From an uncultured Erythrobacter sp. (GTDB lineage Bacteria; Pseudomonadota; Alphaproteobacteria; Sphingomonadales; Sphingomonadaceae), in NCBI GenBank assembly GCA_947488755.1, contig CANLAD010000001.1:510247-574246 (forward strand): a stretch of 64,000 nucleotides of DNA, in the 5' to 3' direction. Position numbers and translations under genes: made by a program. Below are positions 7,635 to 16,807 of the stretch, piece after piece. The notes under the pieces were generated by a model that was not told where the DNA came from, did no database searches, and saw only the letters and a program-made list of their open reading frames with translations. Numbering within the stretch: the first letter of the stretch is position 1; every line of letters starts with the position of its first letter.

Positions 7635-9935
7635 TCACCCCACAACCGTCACGAAGCTATCGATCACACGCTTTTCGCCTGCGTCCTCGAAGTTGATCGT
7701 CAGTTTGTTGCCTTCCTGATCGATCACGCAGCCGCGCCCGAACTTGGCGTGGTCCACCATCGCGCCGATGGCGATGTCGCTGCGCGGTTTGGCGGCGAAG
7801 CTGGCGGCGGAACGGCCCGGTTCGGCGAGGCGTTTCTGCTGTGTTTCGTAGCCGCTCGCGACCGCTCGTTGCCAGCCGGGGCCGCGGGCCTGGGCACGGT
7901 CGGGACGGTCGCGGGCGACATGGGCGAAGGGATCCTCGCTTTCGCTCCAGTTCGCCTGCCATAGGCGTTTACCGCCGGTCATGGTGGTTTCCTGCTCGAT
8001 GTGCTCATCGGGCAGGTCGTCGATAAAGCGCGAGGGGATCGAGCTGGTCCATTGACCATAGATCCGCCGGTTCGCCGCGTGCAGGATCACGCAGCGCCGC
8101 CGCGCGCGGGTGATGGCCACGTAAGCAAGGCGGCGCTCTTCCTCGAGGCTTGCGAGACCGCCTTCGTCGATCGCGCGCTGGGACGGGAACACGCCTTCCT
8201 CCCATCCGACGCAAAAGACATGGTCGAATTCGAGGCCCTTGGCCGCGTGGATCGTCATGATCGTCACCGTTTCATCCGCATCGCCGCGGTCATTGTCCAT
8301 GACAAGGCTGACGTGTTCGAGAAAATCGCCGAGCGTTTCATACTCCTCCATCGCCCTTGCGAGTTCGGAGAGGTTCTCCGCCCGCCCGGCGCTTTCGGCG
8401 CTGCGATCCTTGGCGAGCATTTCGTTATAGCCGCTTTCGTCCAGCACAACGCGCAGCAGATCCGATGGCGTCATCACCTCGGCCGCTTCACGCCAGCCGA
8501 GGAATTGACGCATCAGTCCGCCGATGGTGTTCGCCGCCCGCTTGGGCAACTCGTCGCTGTCGGCGAGCTGCAATGAGGCGGCGGCCAGGGGGAGGCTGGT
8601 GGCGCGGGCGTGTTGGTGCATCTTCTCCAGCGTCTTTGCGCCAAGCCCGCGCTTTGGCTGGTTGTAGATCCGCTCGAACGCCAGATCGTCGCGCGGCTGG
8701 GCGATGACGCGCAGATAGGCGAGCGCATCGCGGATTTCGGCGCGCTCATAGAAGCGGAAACCGCCGATGATCCTATAGTTGACGCCGATCTGGATGAAGC
8801 GGTCTTCGAATTCGCGGGTCTGATATTGCGCACGCACGAGGATCGCGACTTCGTTGAGGTCCGCGCCTTCACCTTCGAGCCGCTCGATCTCTTCGCCAAC
8901 CCGCCGCGCTTCCTCCGGCCCGTCCCAAACCCCGATGACCCGCACCTTGTCGCCGCCATTGGCTTCGGTCCATAACGTCTTCTCATGGCGTTCGGAGTTG
9001 GCGCGGATGAGGCCCGACGCCGCGCCCAGAATGTGCGGGGTGGAGCGGTAGTTCTGCTCCAGACGCACGACATGCGCACCGGGAAAGTCCTTCTCGAACC
9101 GCAGGATATTGGCGACCTCGGCCCCGCGCCAGGAATAGATCGACTGATCGTCATCACCGACGACGCAGATGTTCTTGCGCGTCTGTGCGAGCAGTCGGAG
9201 CCACAGATACTGGACCGCATTGGTATCCTGATATTCGTCGACGAGGATGTAGCGAAAGCGCTCCTGATAATCCTTCAGCACATCGGTATGTTCGCGGAAG
9301 ATGTTGAGCACGTGCAGCATCAGGTCGCCGAAATCGCAGGCATTCAGCGCTTTGAGCCGCTCCTGATAAAGTCGGTACATCGCCTGGCCGCGCCCATTGG
9401 CATAGGCTTCGTTCTCGGCGGCATCGAGATCGGCGGGGTTTAGCCCACGGTTCTTCCACCGGTCGATCAGTCCGGCGAGCTGACGTGCAGGCCAGCGCTT
9501 TTCATCGATGTCGCTATCGTTTATGAGCTGTTTGAGCAGGCGCAGCTGGTCGTCGGTGTCGATGATGGTGTAGTTCTGCTGCAATCCGACCAGCTCGGCA
9601 TGGCGGCGCAGCATCTTCGCGCAGATCGAGTGGAACGTGCCCAGCCAAGGCATCCCCTCGCCCGGCTGTCCCAAGTGCTGGGCGACCCGTTCACGCATCT
9701 CGCGCGCGGCCTTGTTGGTAAACGTAACGCACAGGATCTGGCTTGGCCAAGCGCGCCGCGTTGCGACCAGATGGGCGAGCCGCGCGGTCAGCGCTGCGGT
9801 TTTGCCGGTGCCCGCACCCGCAAGCATCAGCACCGGTCCCTCAGTCGTCAGCACCGCCTCGCGCTGAGGCGGATTGAGCCGCGCCGCGTAGGGTGGAACG
9901 GGACCGTCGGGGTTCTGGATGACAGGCGTCGTCAT
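7635..9935 (-). CDS. uvrD: UvrD/PcrA-type DNA helicase
   Basis: A 766-residue superfamily 1A 3'-5' helicase acting in nucleotide excision and mismatch repair and in clearing blocked forks. Visible motifs: Q motif LNPPQREAV, I LAGAGTGKT, Ia VTFTNKAAREMRER, II VDEYQDTN, III VVGDDDQSIYSWRGA, IV LEQNYRST, V TIHAAKGLEFDHVF and VI EERRLAYVAITRAR. The last ~60 residues (MVDHAKFGRGCVIDQEGNKLTINF) are the PcrA/UvrD C-terminal Tudor-like domain that contacts RNA polymerase. I start at ATG 9935 (MTTPVIQNPDGPVPPYAARLNPPQ), although upstream in-frame starts exist at 9977 and beyond and no strong ribosome site decides. About 160 bases without a gene separate it from the MntP-like gene. Confidence 0.93.
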   Translation of the reverse strand: MTTPVIQNPDGPVPPYAARLNPPQREAVLTTEGPVLMLAGAGTGKTAALTARLAHLVATRRAWPSQILCVTFTNKAAREMRERVAQHLGQPGEGMPWLGTFHSICAKMLRRHAELVGLQQNYTIIDTDDQLRLLKQLINDSDIDEKRWPARQLAGLIDRWKNRGLNPADLDAAENEAYANGRGQAMYRLYQERLKALNACDFGDLMLHVLNIFREHTDVLKDYQERFRYILVDEYQDTNAVQYLWLRLLAQTRKNICVVGDDDQSIYSWRGAEVANILRFEKDFPGAHVVRLEQNYRSTPHILGAASGLIRANSERHEKTLWTEANGGDKVRVIGVWDGPEEARRVGEEIERLEGEGADLNEVAILVRAQYQTREFEDRFIQIGVNYRIIGGFRFYERAEIRDALAYLRVIAQPRDDLAFERIYNQPKRGLGAKTLEKMHQHARATSLPLAAASLQLADSDELPKRAANTIGGLMRQFLGWREAAEVMTPSDLLRVVLDESGYNEMLAKDRSAESAGRAENLSELARAMEEYETLGDFLEHVSLVMDNDRGDADETVTIMTIHAAKGLEFDHVFCVGWEEGVFPSQRAIDEGGLASLEEERRLAYVAITRARRRCVILHAANRRIYGQWTSSIPSRFIDDLPDEHIEQETTMTGGKRLWQANWSESEDPFAHVARDRPDRAQARGPGWQRAVASGYETQQKRLAEPGRSAASFAAKPRSDIAIGAMVDHAKFGRGCVIDQEGNKLTINFEDAGEKRVIDSFVTVVG

Positions 9936-10055
9936 GGCGCTGGGAGTCTCATAGAGGGGAACACGTAGGGAACGCATGGTGAGGGCGCAAGCCGATGCGC
10001 CATACAACGTTTCGCCGCTCGTAAGCCACGCCTCGTCGGCGATAGAGGTCTTGTC

Positions 10056-10081
10056 GGAACCTCAATGAGGTGTTTTTCATT
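10056..10081 (+). promoter_or_regulatory. Possible EcfG (general stress sigma) promoter
   Basis: GGAAC (10056-10060), 17 bases, then CATT (10078-10081), 40 bases before the start codon of the secreted protein at 10121. The alphaproteobacterial EcfG/SigT consensus is GGAAC, 16-17 bases, CGTT, so the -10 differs at one position. No housekeeping promoter is obvious in the same stretch. Confidence 0.4.
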
Positions 10082-10120
10082 GATTAGCCAACGACATAAC
10101 GAAGCAAGGAACGACCAGCC

Positions 10121-10438
10121 ATGAAGAATTTTATCTCCGCAGCATTGACCGCCGCCTCTGTCGCAACGCTCGGCCTCGCCGCGCCTGCTCTGGCCGACGC
10201 TCACATGGAAAAGAAGAACATGACCGCTAAGGGTGACGCCAACTGGAAGGCGCAATCGCCCGAGATTGTCGAACGCAACAGCCAGGGTAAGGTCACCAAG
10301 GTGAGCATCGACGGCAAAACCTACGACGTGTGCATGAAGAACGACCAGGACGGCTGCATCAACCCGCGCGCCGCCGGTCTGAACTGGGGCAACCGTCCGC
10401 TGATGTACTGGCCGGGTCAGCCCGCCAGCTCGATGTAA
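10121..10438 (+). CDS. Small secreted hypothetical protein
   Basis: 105 residues. It begins with a textbook signal peptide (MKNFISAALTAASVATLGLA, cleavage expected after APALADA), leaving a mature protein of about 80 residues that is probably periplasmic. The mature part contains KVSIDGKTYDVCMKNDQDGC and ends GLNWGNRPLMYWPGQPASSM; its two cysteines could form a disulphide. AAGGA lies about 10 bases before the ATG. It has its own terminator and a possible stress promoter. I recognise no family; related short proteins appear to occur in Erythrobacteraceae. A role in stress or envelope maintenance would be speculation based on the promoter. Confidence 0.75.
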   Translation: MKNFISAALTAASVATLGLAAPALADAHMEKKNMTAKGDANWKAQSPEIVERNSQGKVTKVSIDGKTYDVCMKNDQDGCINPRAAGLNWGNRPLMYWPGQPASSM

Positions 10439-10466
10439 TATCGGGTAGCGCATAGCGTTGAATGAC

Positions 10467-10494
10467 AAAGGGCGGCCGGTGTGCCGCCCTTTTT
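10467..10494 (+). terminator. Rho-independent terminator
   Basis: A GGGCGGC (10470-10476) / GCCGCCC (10483-10489) stem with a 6-nt loop is followed by five T. It lies 30 bases after the stop of the small secreted protein gene. Confidence 0.85.
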
Positions 10495-10697
10495 CGTGGC
10501 TGCCATCATTTCGCCCGAAAAGAGCAACGCCTTCCGCCAGCCTGTGCGTGGCGCGGGTCGGCAAATCGGCGTGAGGGTTCGCAAGGGACGGCAGGCCTGC
10601 CAGTGTCCAATCATCGGACCAAGGGGATCGGTTCGAAGAAATCCGTAATGGCGGGTCGCGTTCGTTGGCGCTTGGGATTGTTCAAAGGAGAACCCCG

Positions 10698-11051
10698 ATG
10701 CGTAGAAGTCATATCTATCTGTGCGGCGTCGCCATTGCGACACTTGGCCTGGTCGCCGCAGCCCCCGGCATTGCTCAGGATGACGGTGCTGCTGCGATGG
10801 CCGAACCGGCTGAGATGTCCGCCGAACAGCAGGCGCAGTTCGAAAGCTGGCCGGTTGACCAGCAGACCGCCTATGAGCTGTGGCCGCCGGAAACGAAGAG
10901 CTATTACTGGTCGCTCGCCCCGGAGCAGCAAGAGCTGTTCTGGCGCCTGACGGACGAGGACAAGATCGCGCTCACCGCCATGACCGGGCCGGAGCGGGAC
11001 TCAGCGTGGGAGCAGCTCCAGGCGCGAGCCTCGACCCCGCCGGGCGAATGA
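10698..11051 (+). CDS. Small secreted hypothetical protein (Trp/Gln/Glu-rich)
   Basis: 117 residues from ATG 10698, chosen because an excellent ribosome site (AAAGGAG) precedes it. An in-frame upstream codon at 10665 would break the signal peptide. Residues 1-30 form a signal peptide (HIYLCGVAIATLGLVAAAPGIAQ). The mature part is short and acidic, with repeated units around Trp and Gln: FESWPVDQQTAYELWPPETK, SYYWSLAPEQQELFWRLT. This suggests a helical repeat that is perhaps amphipathic. Together with the unrelated gene at 10121 it forms a pair of small exported proteins between uvrD and rsmD. I know no function or family name. Confidence 0.72.
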   Translation: MRRSHIYLCGVAIATLGLVAAAPGIAQDDGAAAMAEPAEMSAEQQAQFESWPVDQQTAYELWPPETKSYYWSLAPEQQELFWRLTDEDKIALTAMTGPERDSAWEQLQARASTPPGE

Positions 11052-11055
11052 TCAT

Positions 11056-11083
11056 GAAGTCGGTCAGATAGCCGATCGACTTC
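11056..11083. repeat. Inverted repeat between convergent stop codons
   Basis: GAAGTCG (11056-11062) pairs with CGACTTC (11077-11083) and spans the gap between the secreted-protein stop and the rsmD stop. There is no T-tract on either side, so termination is only a possibility. Confidence 0.4.
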
Positions 11084-11636
11084 AGAGAGGGGCCGGACTG
11101 CGCCGCAGAAGCGTCAGCCGGCCCTTTCCTGTGCGGCGCGTGGTTTCGATATCGAGGCCCTTGATCTGCGGCTCTTCGTCGAATGCGGTTTCGAGCGCGA
11201 TCCAGGTTGCATCGCTGATCCAGCCAAGCCGCAGCAACCGGTCAAGCGCGACCTCGCCCGCGCCGGTGCGATAGGGTGGGTCGAGCAGCAGTAGATCATA
11301 AGGTTCGCTTGCAGCCCTCAGCCGCATCACCGAACCCGCTTCGATTGCGGTTCTGTCACGCGCGTCGAACGTGGCGATGTTCTCGCGTATGACCGAAAGC
11401 GCCCCGCGGTCGTCCTCCACGAACAGGCAATGCGCAGCCCCGCGAGAGAGCGCTTCCAATCCGAGCGCGCCCGAGCCTGCGAACAGATCCGCGACACGCA
11501 AATCTTCGAAACTCCCAAGACGGCTGGCGAGCATTGAGAACAGCGTTTCACGCGTGCGATCCGCGGTTGGTCGCGTTGCGTCGCCCTTCGGCGAAACCAG
11601 CCGCCGCCCACGCCATTCGCCTGCGATGATTCTCAT
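11082..11636 (-). CDS. rsmD: 16S rRNA (guanine(966)-N(2))-methyltransferase RsmD
   Basis: A 184-residue S-adenosylmethionine-dependent methyltransferase modifying G966 of 16S rRNA on the assembled 30S subunit. The start MRIIAGEWRGRRL is characteristic, followed by RPTADRTRETLFSML, the SAM-binding DLFAGSGALGLEALSRGA and the catalytic LLLLDPPYR (NPPY-type motif). Its length matches the family. Its ATG overlaps the stop of the upstream rluB-type gene (ATGA), so the two are translationally coupled; this rRNA-modification pair is common in alphaproteobacteria. A much longer open frame (to 11831) runs antisense-free through rluB in another frame and is not used. Confidence 0.95.
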   Translation of the reverse strand: MRIIAGEWRGRRLVSPKGDATRPTADRTRETLFSMLASRLGSFEDLRVADLFAGSGALGLEALSRGAAHCLFVEDDRGALSVIRENIATFDARDRTAIEAGSVMRLRAASEPYDLLLLDPPYRTGAGEVALDRLLRLGWISDATWIALETAFDEEPQIKGLDIETTRRTGKGRLTLLRRSPAPL

Positions 11637-12415
11637 TTTCTGCGCTTCAGGGTGCTGACGAAGCGGTCGAGATCGCCCTTGCGAATGCGGACTGCGCCGC
11701 CGCGCGGCAGGTCGCCGAGCAGGAACGGGCCATAGGCGGTGCGGATCAGGCGGTTCACCTTCAGCCCGAGATATTCCAGCACGCGGCGCACTTCGCGATT
11801 CTTGCCTTCGGTGATGGTCATCTCGATCCACTGATTGCGGCCGCCAGCTGCGCCGCTGCGTTCAAGGTTCGCATCGATCGAGCCGTAGCGTACGCCGTCG
11901 ATCTCGACACCCTCGCTCAAGGCTTCGAGCTGGTCTTGCGTGACCTCGCCGAATGCGCGGGCGCGGTAGGTGCGCGGGACGCCGCTTGCAGGCAGCTCCA
12001 TCAGCCGCTTGAGACCGCCATCGTTGGTAAGAAGCAACAGCCCCTCGGTATTCAGATCGAGCCGCCCGATCGGCATGACGCGCGGCGCGTCCTTGGGCAA
12101 AGCGTTGCGCAGCGCATCGTAAATCGTCGCGCGGCCGGCCGGATCGCGCTCGGCCGTAATGAGACCGGTGGGCTTGTTGAAAGCGTAAAGCTGCGTCGGA
12201 TCGGCGGCGGCGACCGGCTTGCCGTCGACCGTGACGCCGCGAAGGCTGGTTAGGATCGTGGCGGGGGTGTCGAGCGTCTTGCCGTGAAGCGCGATGCGCC
12301 CATCGCCGATCATGCGCTCGACCTCGCGCCTGCTCGCCACTCCCGCTCGGGCGAGAAGTTTGGCGATCCGGTCTCCCTCGGGGCGACCTTCGGATTTCGG
12401 CGGATTGGTGGGCAT
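11633..12415 (-). CDS. rluB: 23S rRNA pseudouridine synthase, RluB/RsuA family
   Basis: 260 residues. An N-terminal S4 RNA-binding domain (RIAKLLARAGVASRREVERM, about 16-35) is followed by the RsuA-type catalytic domain with the signature GRLDLNTEGLLLLTNDG, whose Asp attacks uridine. Later come TYRARAFG and EGKNREVRRVLEYLGL. RluB makes pseudouridine 2605 in 23S rRNA; RluE, RluF and RsuA share the fold, so the target site is inferred from the close match to the RluB group and the S4 domain. The S4 domain excludes RluE. It is coupled to rsmD by an ATGA overlap and converges with nothing; upstream on the same strand, 18 bases away, ends the Rieske oxygenase gene. Confidence 0.88.
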   Translation of the reverse strand: MPTNPPKSEGRPEGDRIAKLLARAGVASRREVERMIGDGRIALHGKTLDTPATILTSLRGVTVDGKPVAAADPTQLYAFNKPTGLITAERDPAGRATIYDALRNALPKDAPRVMPIGRLDLNTEGLLLLTNDGGLKRLMELPASGVPRTYRARAFGEVTQDQLEALSEGVEIDGVRYGSIDANLERSGAAGGRNQWIEMTITEGKNREVRRVLEYLGLKVNRLIRTAYGPFLLGDLPRGGAVRIRKGDLDRFVSTLKRRK

Positions 12416-12433
12416 GGCGGCGCGGTTACGCGC

Positions 12434-13594
12434 TCAGTTCGCTCCCCGCAAGACATCCTGCACGGTTCCGTCGAACCGCGCGATCCCGCCTTCGAGCGTG
12501 CCGAGCGTCAATTCGTCGAGCGCGCCGCTCTCCAATCCCTCTTGACCCAGCTCTGCCGCGCGGAAGTCCTCGCTCGCGAACACGCCTCCATCGAGCAGCT
12601 TCCAGCTGCGCTCCCAGTGATTGCGGGCCTTTTCGCTTTTCGGCTCCTCCGGAATCAGCATGAAATCCTCGACCAGCGTCTCGCCGTGCGATTGCGGCAT
12701 GAGCATCATGACGTTGACGTAATCGGGGCTGGGGACGATCACTGTTCCGGGCAGAAGCTGATAGGCGAACGTCACGACCCGGCGCATCTGCGTCATGTCG
12801 GTGAGATCGACCGTCTCCATCTCCTCAAGCCGTCCGACGGCAGAGCGCATGTGTGGGCCGATGCTGTCGCCAGCCGTGATGCCATCCTTAAAGAACGGGC
12901 CGATGGTCTTCGCGTGGAGCCGCGTGACGTGATAACTCTCAAGGAAAGCATCCATGATGAGCTTCCAGTTTCCCGCGACCCGGTGCGTCTTGCGCCGAAA
13001 GAGGTAGGCGTCGGGCAGGCCGAACGCGGCGAAGTCCTCGCCCAGCGTCTGCGCATCGGCGAAATCGGCGTCGTGATCGGGCGAGAACCAGATCAGCCCG
13101 CCCGCCTCGCAGCTTGCGAGTTCGACCAGGCCGTGATCACTTTTGTCGAGGCCGGGAAAGGTCTCGGGCCGGGGCAGGGCGAGCAGCTTGCCGTCGAGCC
13201 TGTAGGTCCAGGCGTGATAGGGGCACACCAGCCGCTTGGCGCACTGGATCTCATCGCCCTCGACCAAACGCGTGCCGCGATGGCGACACACGTTGAGGAA
13301 CACGTGCGCTTGGCCATCGGCATCGCGGGTGATCAGCAGCGGGCGCCCCGTCGCATCATGCGGCACCGCCATGCCTGGCTCGGGCAGCAGCGCGCTTGGC
13401 GCAAGCACTTGCGGCAGCCGATCGAACAGCGCAGCTTTCTCCCGCACGAAGTGGTCGGGATCGGTGTAGCGGCTCGTCGGGACGGTCGATATCGCATCGG
13501 TCTCGCGCGCATCGCCTTTGCGGATCGCTTCCGCCAGCGCCAACTGCCCGGCGGTCGGTTGCAGACGTGGCAAATGTGTTGTCGGTGCATTCAT
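12434..13594 (-). CDS. Rieske aromatic-ring-hydroxylating oxygenase alpha subunit
   Basis: 386 residues. The Rieske [2Fe-2S] domain is complete: C-x-H in [10 protein letters not shown] and C-x2-H in [15 protein letters not shown] (residues ~102-140). The catalytic domain has the mononuclear iron motif [19 protein letters not shown], giving two His ligands, with an Asp expected near the C-terminus. Such proteins insert O2 into aromatic rings or demethylate small amines, taking electrons from a separate reductase. No beta subunit or reductase is near, so the substrate is unknown; single-gene homologues are abundant in marine alphaproteobacteria. It is divergent from the AmpG-like transporter, with 85 bases between the starts. 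Confidence 0.87.
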   Translation of the reverse strand: MNAPTTHLPRLQPTAGQLALAEAIRKGDARETDAISTVPTSRYTDPDHFVREKAALFDRLPQVLAPSALLPEPGMAVPHDATGRPLLITRDADGQAHVFLNVCRHRGTRLVEGDEIQCAKRLVCPYHAWTYRLDGKLLALPRPETFPGLDKSDHGLVELASCEAGGLIWFSPDHDADFADAQTLGEDFAAFGLPDAYLFRRKTHRVAGNWKLIMDAFLESYHVTRLHAKTIGPFFKDGITAGDSIGPHMRSAVGRLEEMETVDLTDMTQMRRVVTFAYQLLPGTVIVPSPDYVNVMMLMPQSHGETLVEDFMLIPEEPKSEKARNHWERSWKLLDGGVFASEDFRAAELGQEGLESGALDELTLGTLEGGIARFDGTVQDVLRGAN

Positions 13595-13679
13595 CGGAAT
13601 ATCTCTAATCCTGTGGGCCTATCGTTTCAGTCTTCAGTATGTCACAGGAATACCGGGATAATCAAAGGATGATGCGTAA

Positions 13680-15509
13680 GTGAGCACTGCCGAAGCCACC
13701 GATGGATCGGGCGAGCAGACCAAGAGCAAGCCCGGCTGGGGCGAGGTTTTTCGCGCCATGGGGCAGCGCAAGACCGGCTTCATGGCGTTGTTCGGCTTTG
13801 CCAGCGGACTGCCGTTCGCGCTGTTCCTCGGCACACTTTACGCCTGGCTGAGCGAGGCGGAGGTCGATCTGGAGACGATGGGCGTCTTTTCTCTGATCGG
13901 ACTGGCCTACGCCTTCCAGTTCATCTGGTCGCCGCTGGTCGACAAGGTGGATATTCCGCTGTTCGGGCGCGTGCTGGGGAAGCGCAAGCAGTGGATCGTG
14001 CTGATGCAGCTGATCCTGGGCGCGGTGCTGGTGACGCTGAGCGTGCTGGAGCCAAAGACGCAGCTTGGCTGGTTCTCGCTGCTTGCCGGGATCGGCGCGT
14101 TGGCGAGCGCGACGCAGGACATCGCCATCAACGCCTGGCGCATCGACGTCGCGGATGAGAAGGCGACGCTCGATATCCTCTCAACCGTCTATCAGATGGG
14201 CTTCCGGCTGGCTTCGCTGGTGGGCGGGGCATTGGGGCTTATCATCGCGGCAAGGATCGGCTGGCCGGAAACCTACATGTTGATGGGTGCGATCCTGCTC
14301 GCCATCGGTACGGTCGGGCTGTTTGCGCCCGATGCACGGCGCGAAAAAGCATCCACTATCGGCCCGACCGCGGAGGAATTCGCGGAATTCTACAAAGCCG
14401 GCGAAGTGCGGCCTGAAGTTCGCAACAAGTTCTTGTGGCAGGTTGTCGCGCTGTGGGGCTGGGCGCTGCTGGTCCTCGGCATCTTCATGGTCCGCGCGCT
14501 GGGCGGCTTTGTGCCAATGCTGCCGACGGTCGATCTTGGCGCGTTGACGATCAATCTTAACTGGATGCTGGGCATGTTCCCGCTAAGCCCCGAAGGACGC
14601 CCCGATCCGACCGAGTTCACCGCCAAGATGGGTCCGTTCATCATCGCCGCGACCATCATCCTGCCCGCAATCATAGCGGCGCGCCTGCACAAGCGCAGGG
14701 TCGACGGGCGCGACGTCATCGGGCCGGACGAGGACATGAACCTTATGCGCTTCGGCGCGCGCGATCACCTCTATCGCGCGCTGCTGGTGCCGCTCGTGGA
14801 GTTCGTCGGGCGGATCGGTTGGCCGCTGATCCTGATCCTCGCGCTCGTGCTAACCTATCGTATCTGCGACGCGATCTGGGGCACGTTCGCCTATCCGTTC
14901 TATCTTGGCGAGCTGGGCTACACCAACGACGAGGTTGCCTTCGCTTCCAAGTTCTTCGGTGTCGGTGCGATCATCGCCGGACTGGCGCTGGGCGGCTACA
15001 TGCTGACGGTGATGGGCCGCATGGCGACCTTGACGATCGGCGCGCTCCTCGCCGCGCTCACCAATCTCCTCTACGCCGACATGGCGATCGGCGGGGCTAA
15101 CATGCAGGCGGCGAGCGACCTTGTGGGCTTCAGCGCGATGATCTCGTTCCTCGCGCCTTTTGGCACCGATGCCCTCCCGCGTCTCACCTTCACCATCCTG
15201 TTCGAGAACCTCGCCATCGGGATCGCGGGCGCGGCCTATGTCGCGTGGCTGAGTTCGATCGTGTCCAAGAAATATGCGGCTGTGCAATACGCGCTGCTGT
15301 CCTCGCTGACGCTGTTGGTGGGCACGTTGGGGCGCGGGGCGCTGGGCGAGATGATTGCAGAGCAGGGCTATTTCGACGTCTTCATCCTGACGACGTTTAT
15401 CGGTCTGGTCGCGGTGGTCCTGTGCCTTGCGGAATGGTGGCGGCAATCGCGGGCCGGGCGCAGTTCCGGGGTGGTGACGCCCGATCCGGCGGTGCAACCG
15501 GCGGAGTAG
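13680..15509 (+). CDS. AmpG-like MFS transporter
   Basis: 609 residues starting at GTG 13680 (AAAGGA precedes it; no ATG is suitably placed). It is a major facilitator with about 12-14 helices. The N-terminus FGFASGLPFALFLGTLYAWLSE followed by FQFIWSPLVDKV is the hallmark of AmpG, the inner-membrane importer of GlcNAc-anhydro-muropeptides for wall recycling. ATQDIAINAWRIDV in helix 4 also fits. Two long insertions relative to a 12-helix AmpG (about residues 235-330) include two hydrophobic stretches; extended forms are usual in sphingomonads. The Mur-ligase and LD-carboxypeptidase genes at 58-60 kb would act on what AmpG imports. It converges on folC with 3 bases between stops. Confidence 0.85.
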   Translation: MSTAEATDGSGEQTKSKPGWGEVFRAMGQRKTGFMALFGFASGLPFALFLGTLYAWLSEAEVDLETMGVFSLIGLAYAFQFIWSPLVDKVDIPLFGRVLGKRKQWIVLMQLILGAVLVTLSVLEPKTQLGWFSLLAGIGALASATQDIAINAWRIDVADEKATLDILSTVYQMGFRLASLVGGALGLIIAARIGWPETYMLMGAILLAIGTVGLFAPDARREKASTIGPTAEEFAEFYKAGEVRPEVRNKFLWQVVALWGWALLVLGIFMVRALGGFVPMLPTVDLGALTINLNWMLGMFPLSPEGRPDPTEFTAKMGPFIIAATIILPAIIAARLHKRRVDGRDVIGPDEDMNLMRFGARDHLYRALLVPLVEFVGRIGWPLILILALVLTYRICDAIWGTFAYPFYLGELGYTNDEVAFASKFFGVGAIIAGLALGGYMLTVMGRMATLTIGALLAALTNLLYADMAIGGANMQAASDLVGFSAMISFLAPFGTDALPRLTFTILFENLAIGIAGAAYVAWLSSIVSKKYAAVQYALLSSLTLLVGTLGRGALGEMIAEQGYFDVFILTTFIGLVAVVLCLAEWWRQSRAGRSSGVVTPDPAVQPAE

Positions 15510-15512
15510 GGT

Positions 15513-16802
15513 TTAGTCGGGGATCTCATCATTCAGCCGGAGCGCTTCGCCAGCGAGGTAGAGCGATCCGGCGATGAGCACCGGGAAATCGTCGCTCGGA
15601 AGCCGCAACAGCGCCTCTTCGAGGTCGGCAGCAGCACGAGCGTCCGGCCCGAATGCGGAGGGCGGATGGCTGGCATGGCCTGGCACGGGGACCACCGTGA
15701 GGCTGCGCACCCGGTCCCCGAGTGGATCAAGCAGCGCGCGCGGGTTCTTGTTATCGAGCATGCCAAGTATCAGATGGACCGTTTCGTCGAAATGGCGTGC
15801 AATGGCCTTGCCCGCGCTCGGATTGTGTCCTCCATCCAGCCAGACTGTTCGACCGGAGGCGAGCCTGGTGAGCAGGCCATCACCCAACCGCTGCATTCGC
15901 GCGGGCCATCGCGCTTTTGCCAGCCCTTTCGTGATTGCCTCTCTTGAAACCGGCACCCTCTCTTGATGCCGCAACATGGCGACCGCTAACGCGGCGTTGC
16001 CGGTCTGGTGCTGGCCTTTCAGCCCCAATCTCGGGAAGTCGATTTGTCCCCGTTCATCTTTATAGCCGGCACTGTTGTAGTGCCAGTCCCGGCCAAGCCG
16101 GAAAAGAAGAGATGCGGTCTTGGCGGAGCAGATCTGAATTTGCTTTTTAGGGATGCTACCTTCGCTGATGGAAAGAAGCGGCACCCCCCGCTTTGCAATG
16201 CCCGCCTTCTCGAATGCGATCCGCGCCATTGGCTCCTTCGGCACGCCGTCCTCGGGCGCGAGCAAGAACTTCTCGTGATCCAGCCCCAGTGCCGCGATCC
16301 CGCACGCCGCCACCGCTTCCGGCTCCAGCACATTGGTCGCATCGAAGCGCCCGCCCATGCCGACTTCGACCACACATGCATCGGCAGGCGTGCGGCTGAA
16401 GGCGAAGAACGCGGCGGCGATGGTGACTTCGAAGAAGCTGGGGCCAAGACCTTCGCTTGCGTCCAGAACCTCTTCCAGCAGTTCTGCCAGCGCGGCGTCG
16501 TCGATCAGCTCGCCCGCGATCCGGATGCGCTCGTTGTAGCGCACCAGATGCGGGCTGGTGGTGACGTGAACGCTTTTGCCATCGGCCTCCAGCATGGCGC
16601 GAAGGAACGCGCAGACCGAACCTTTGCCATTCGTTCCGGCGACATGAAACACCGGCGGCAGCTTTCGGTGCGGGTTGCCGAGCCGCTCCATCAAAGCCCG
16701 GATCGTCTCCAGCCCGAAGCGCCCCTGGGGCACGCTGAGCGCGGACAGCCGGTCAAGCTGCGCCTGAACGCGCGGATCATCCGAACGCCCGAAATCCAGC
16801 AT
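15513..16802 (-). CDS. folC: Bifunctional folylpolyglutamate / dihydrofolate synthase
   Basis: A 429-residue Mur-ligase-like ATPase that joins glutamate to dihydropteroate and extends the folate polyglutamate tail. The P-loop is VAGTNGKGSVCAFL (about 55-68), followed by TSPHLVRYNERIRI (substrate-binding loop), VVEVGMGGRFDATNV and WLDGGHNPSAG in the C-terminal domain. A lysine in the SDKN region that is usually carbamylated is not certain. It is the last gene of the trp-accD-folC operon, starting 5 bases after the accD stop. folC after accD is the common alphaproteobacterial order. Confidence 0.95.
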   Translation of the reverse strand: MLDFGRSDDPRVQAQLDRLSALSVPQGRFGLETIRALMERLGNPHRKLPPVFHVAGTNGKGSVCAFLRAMLEADGKSVHVTTSPHLVRYNERIRIAGELIDDAALAELLEEVLDASEGLGPSFFEVTIAAAFFAFSRTPADACVVEVGMGGRFDATNVLEPEAVAACGIAALGLDHEKFLLAPEDGVPKEPMARIAFEKAGIAKRGVPLLSISEGSIPKKQIQICSAKTASLLFRLGRDWHYNSAGYKDERGQIDFPRLGLKGQHQTGNAALAVAMLRHQERVPVSREAITKGLAKARWPARMQRLGDGLLTRLASGRTVWLDGGHNPSAGKAIARHFDETVHLILGMLDNKNPRALLDPLGDRVRSLTVVPVPGHASHPPSAFGPDARAAADLEEALLRLPSDDFPVLIAGSLYLAGEALRLNDEIPD

Positions 16803-16807
16803 GGTTG

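Noticed and set aside
12284..13672. Rightward 462-codon frame
   Set aside because: Antisense to the Rieske oxygenase gene, whose iron-sulphur motifs are complete.
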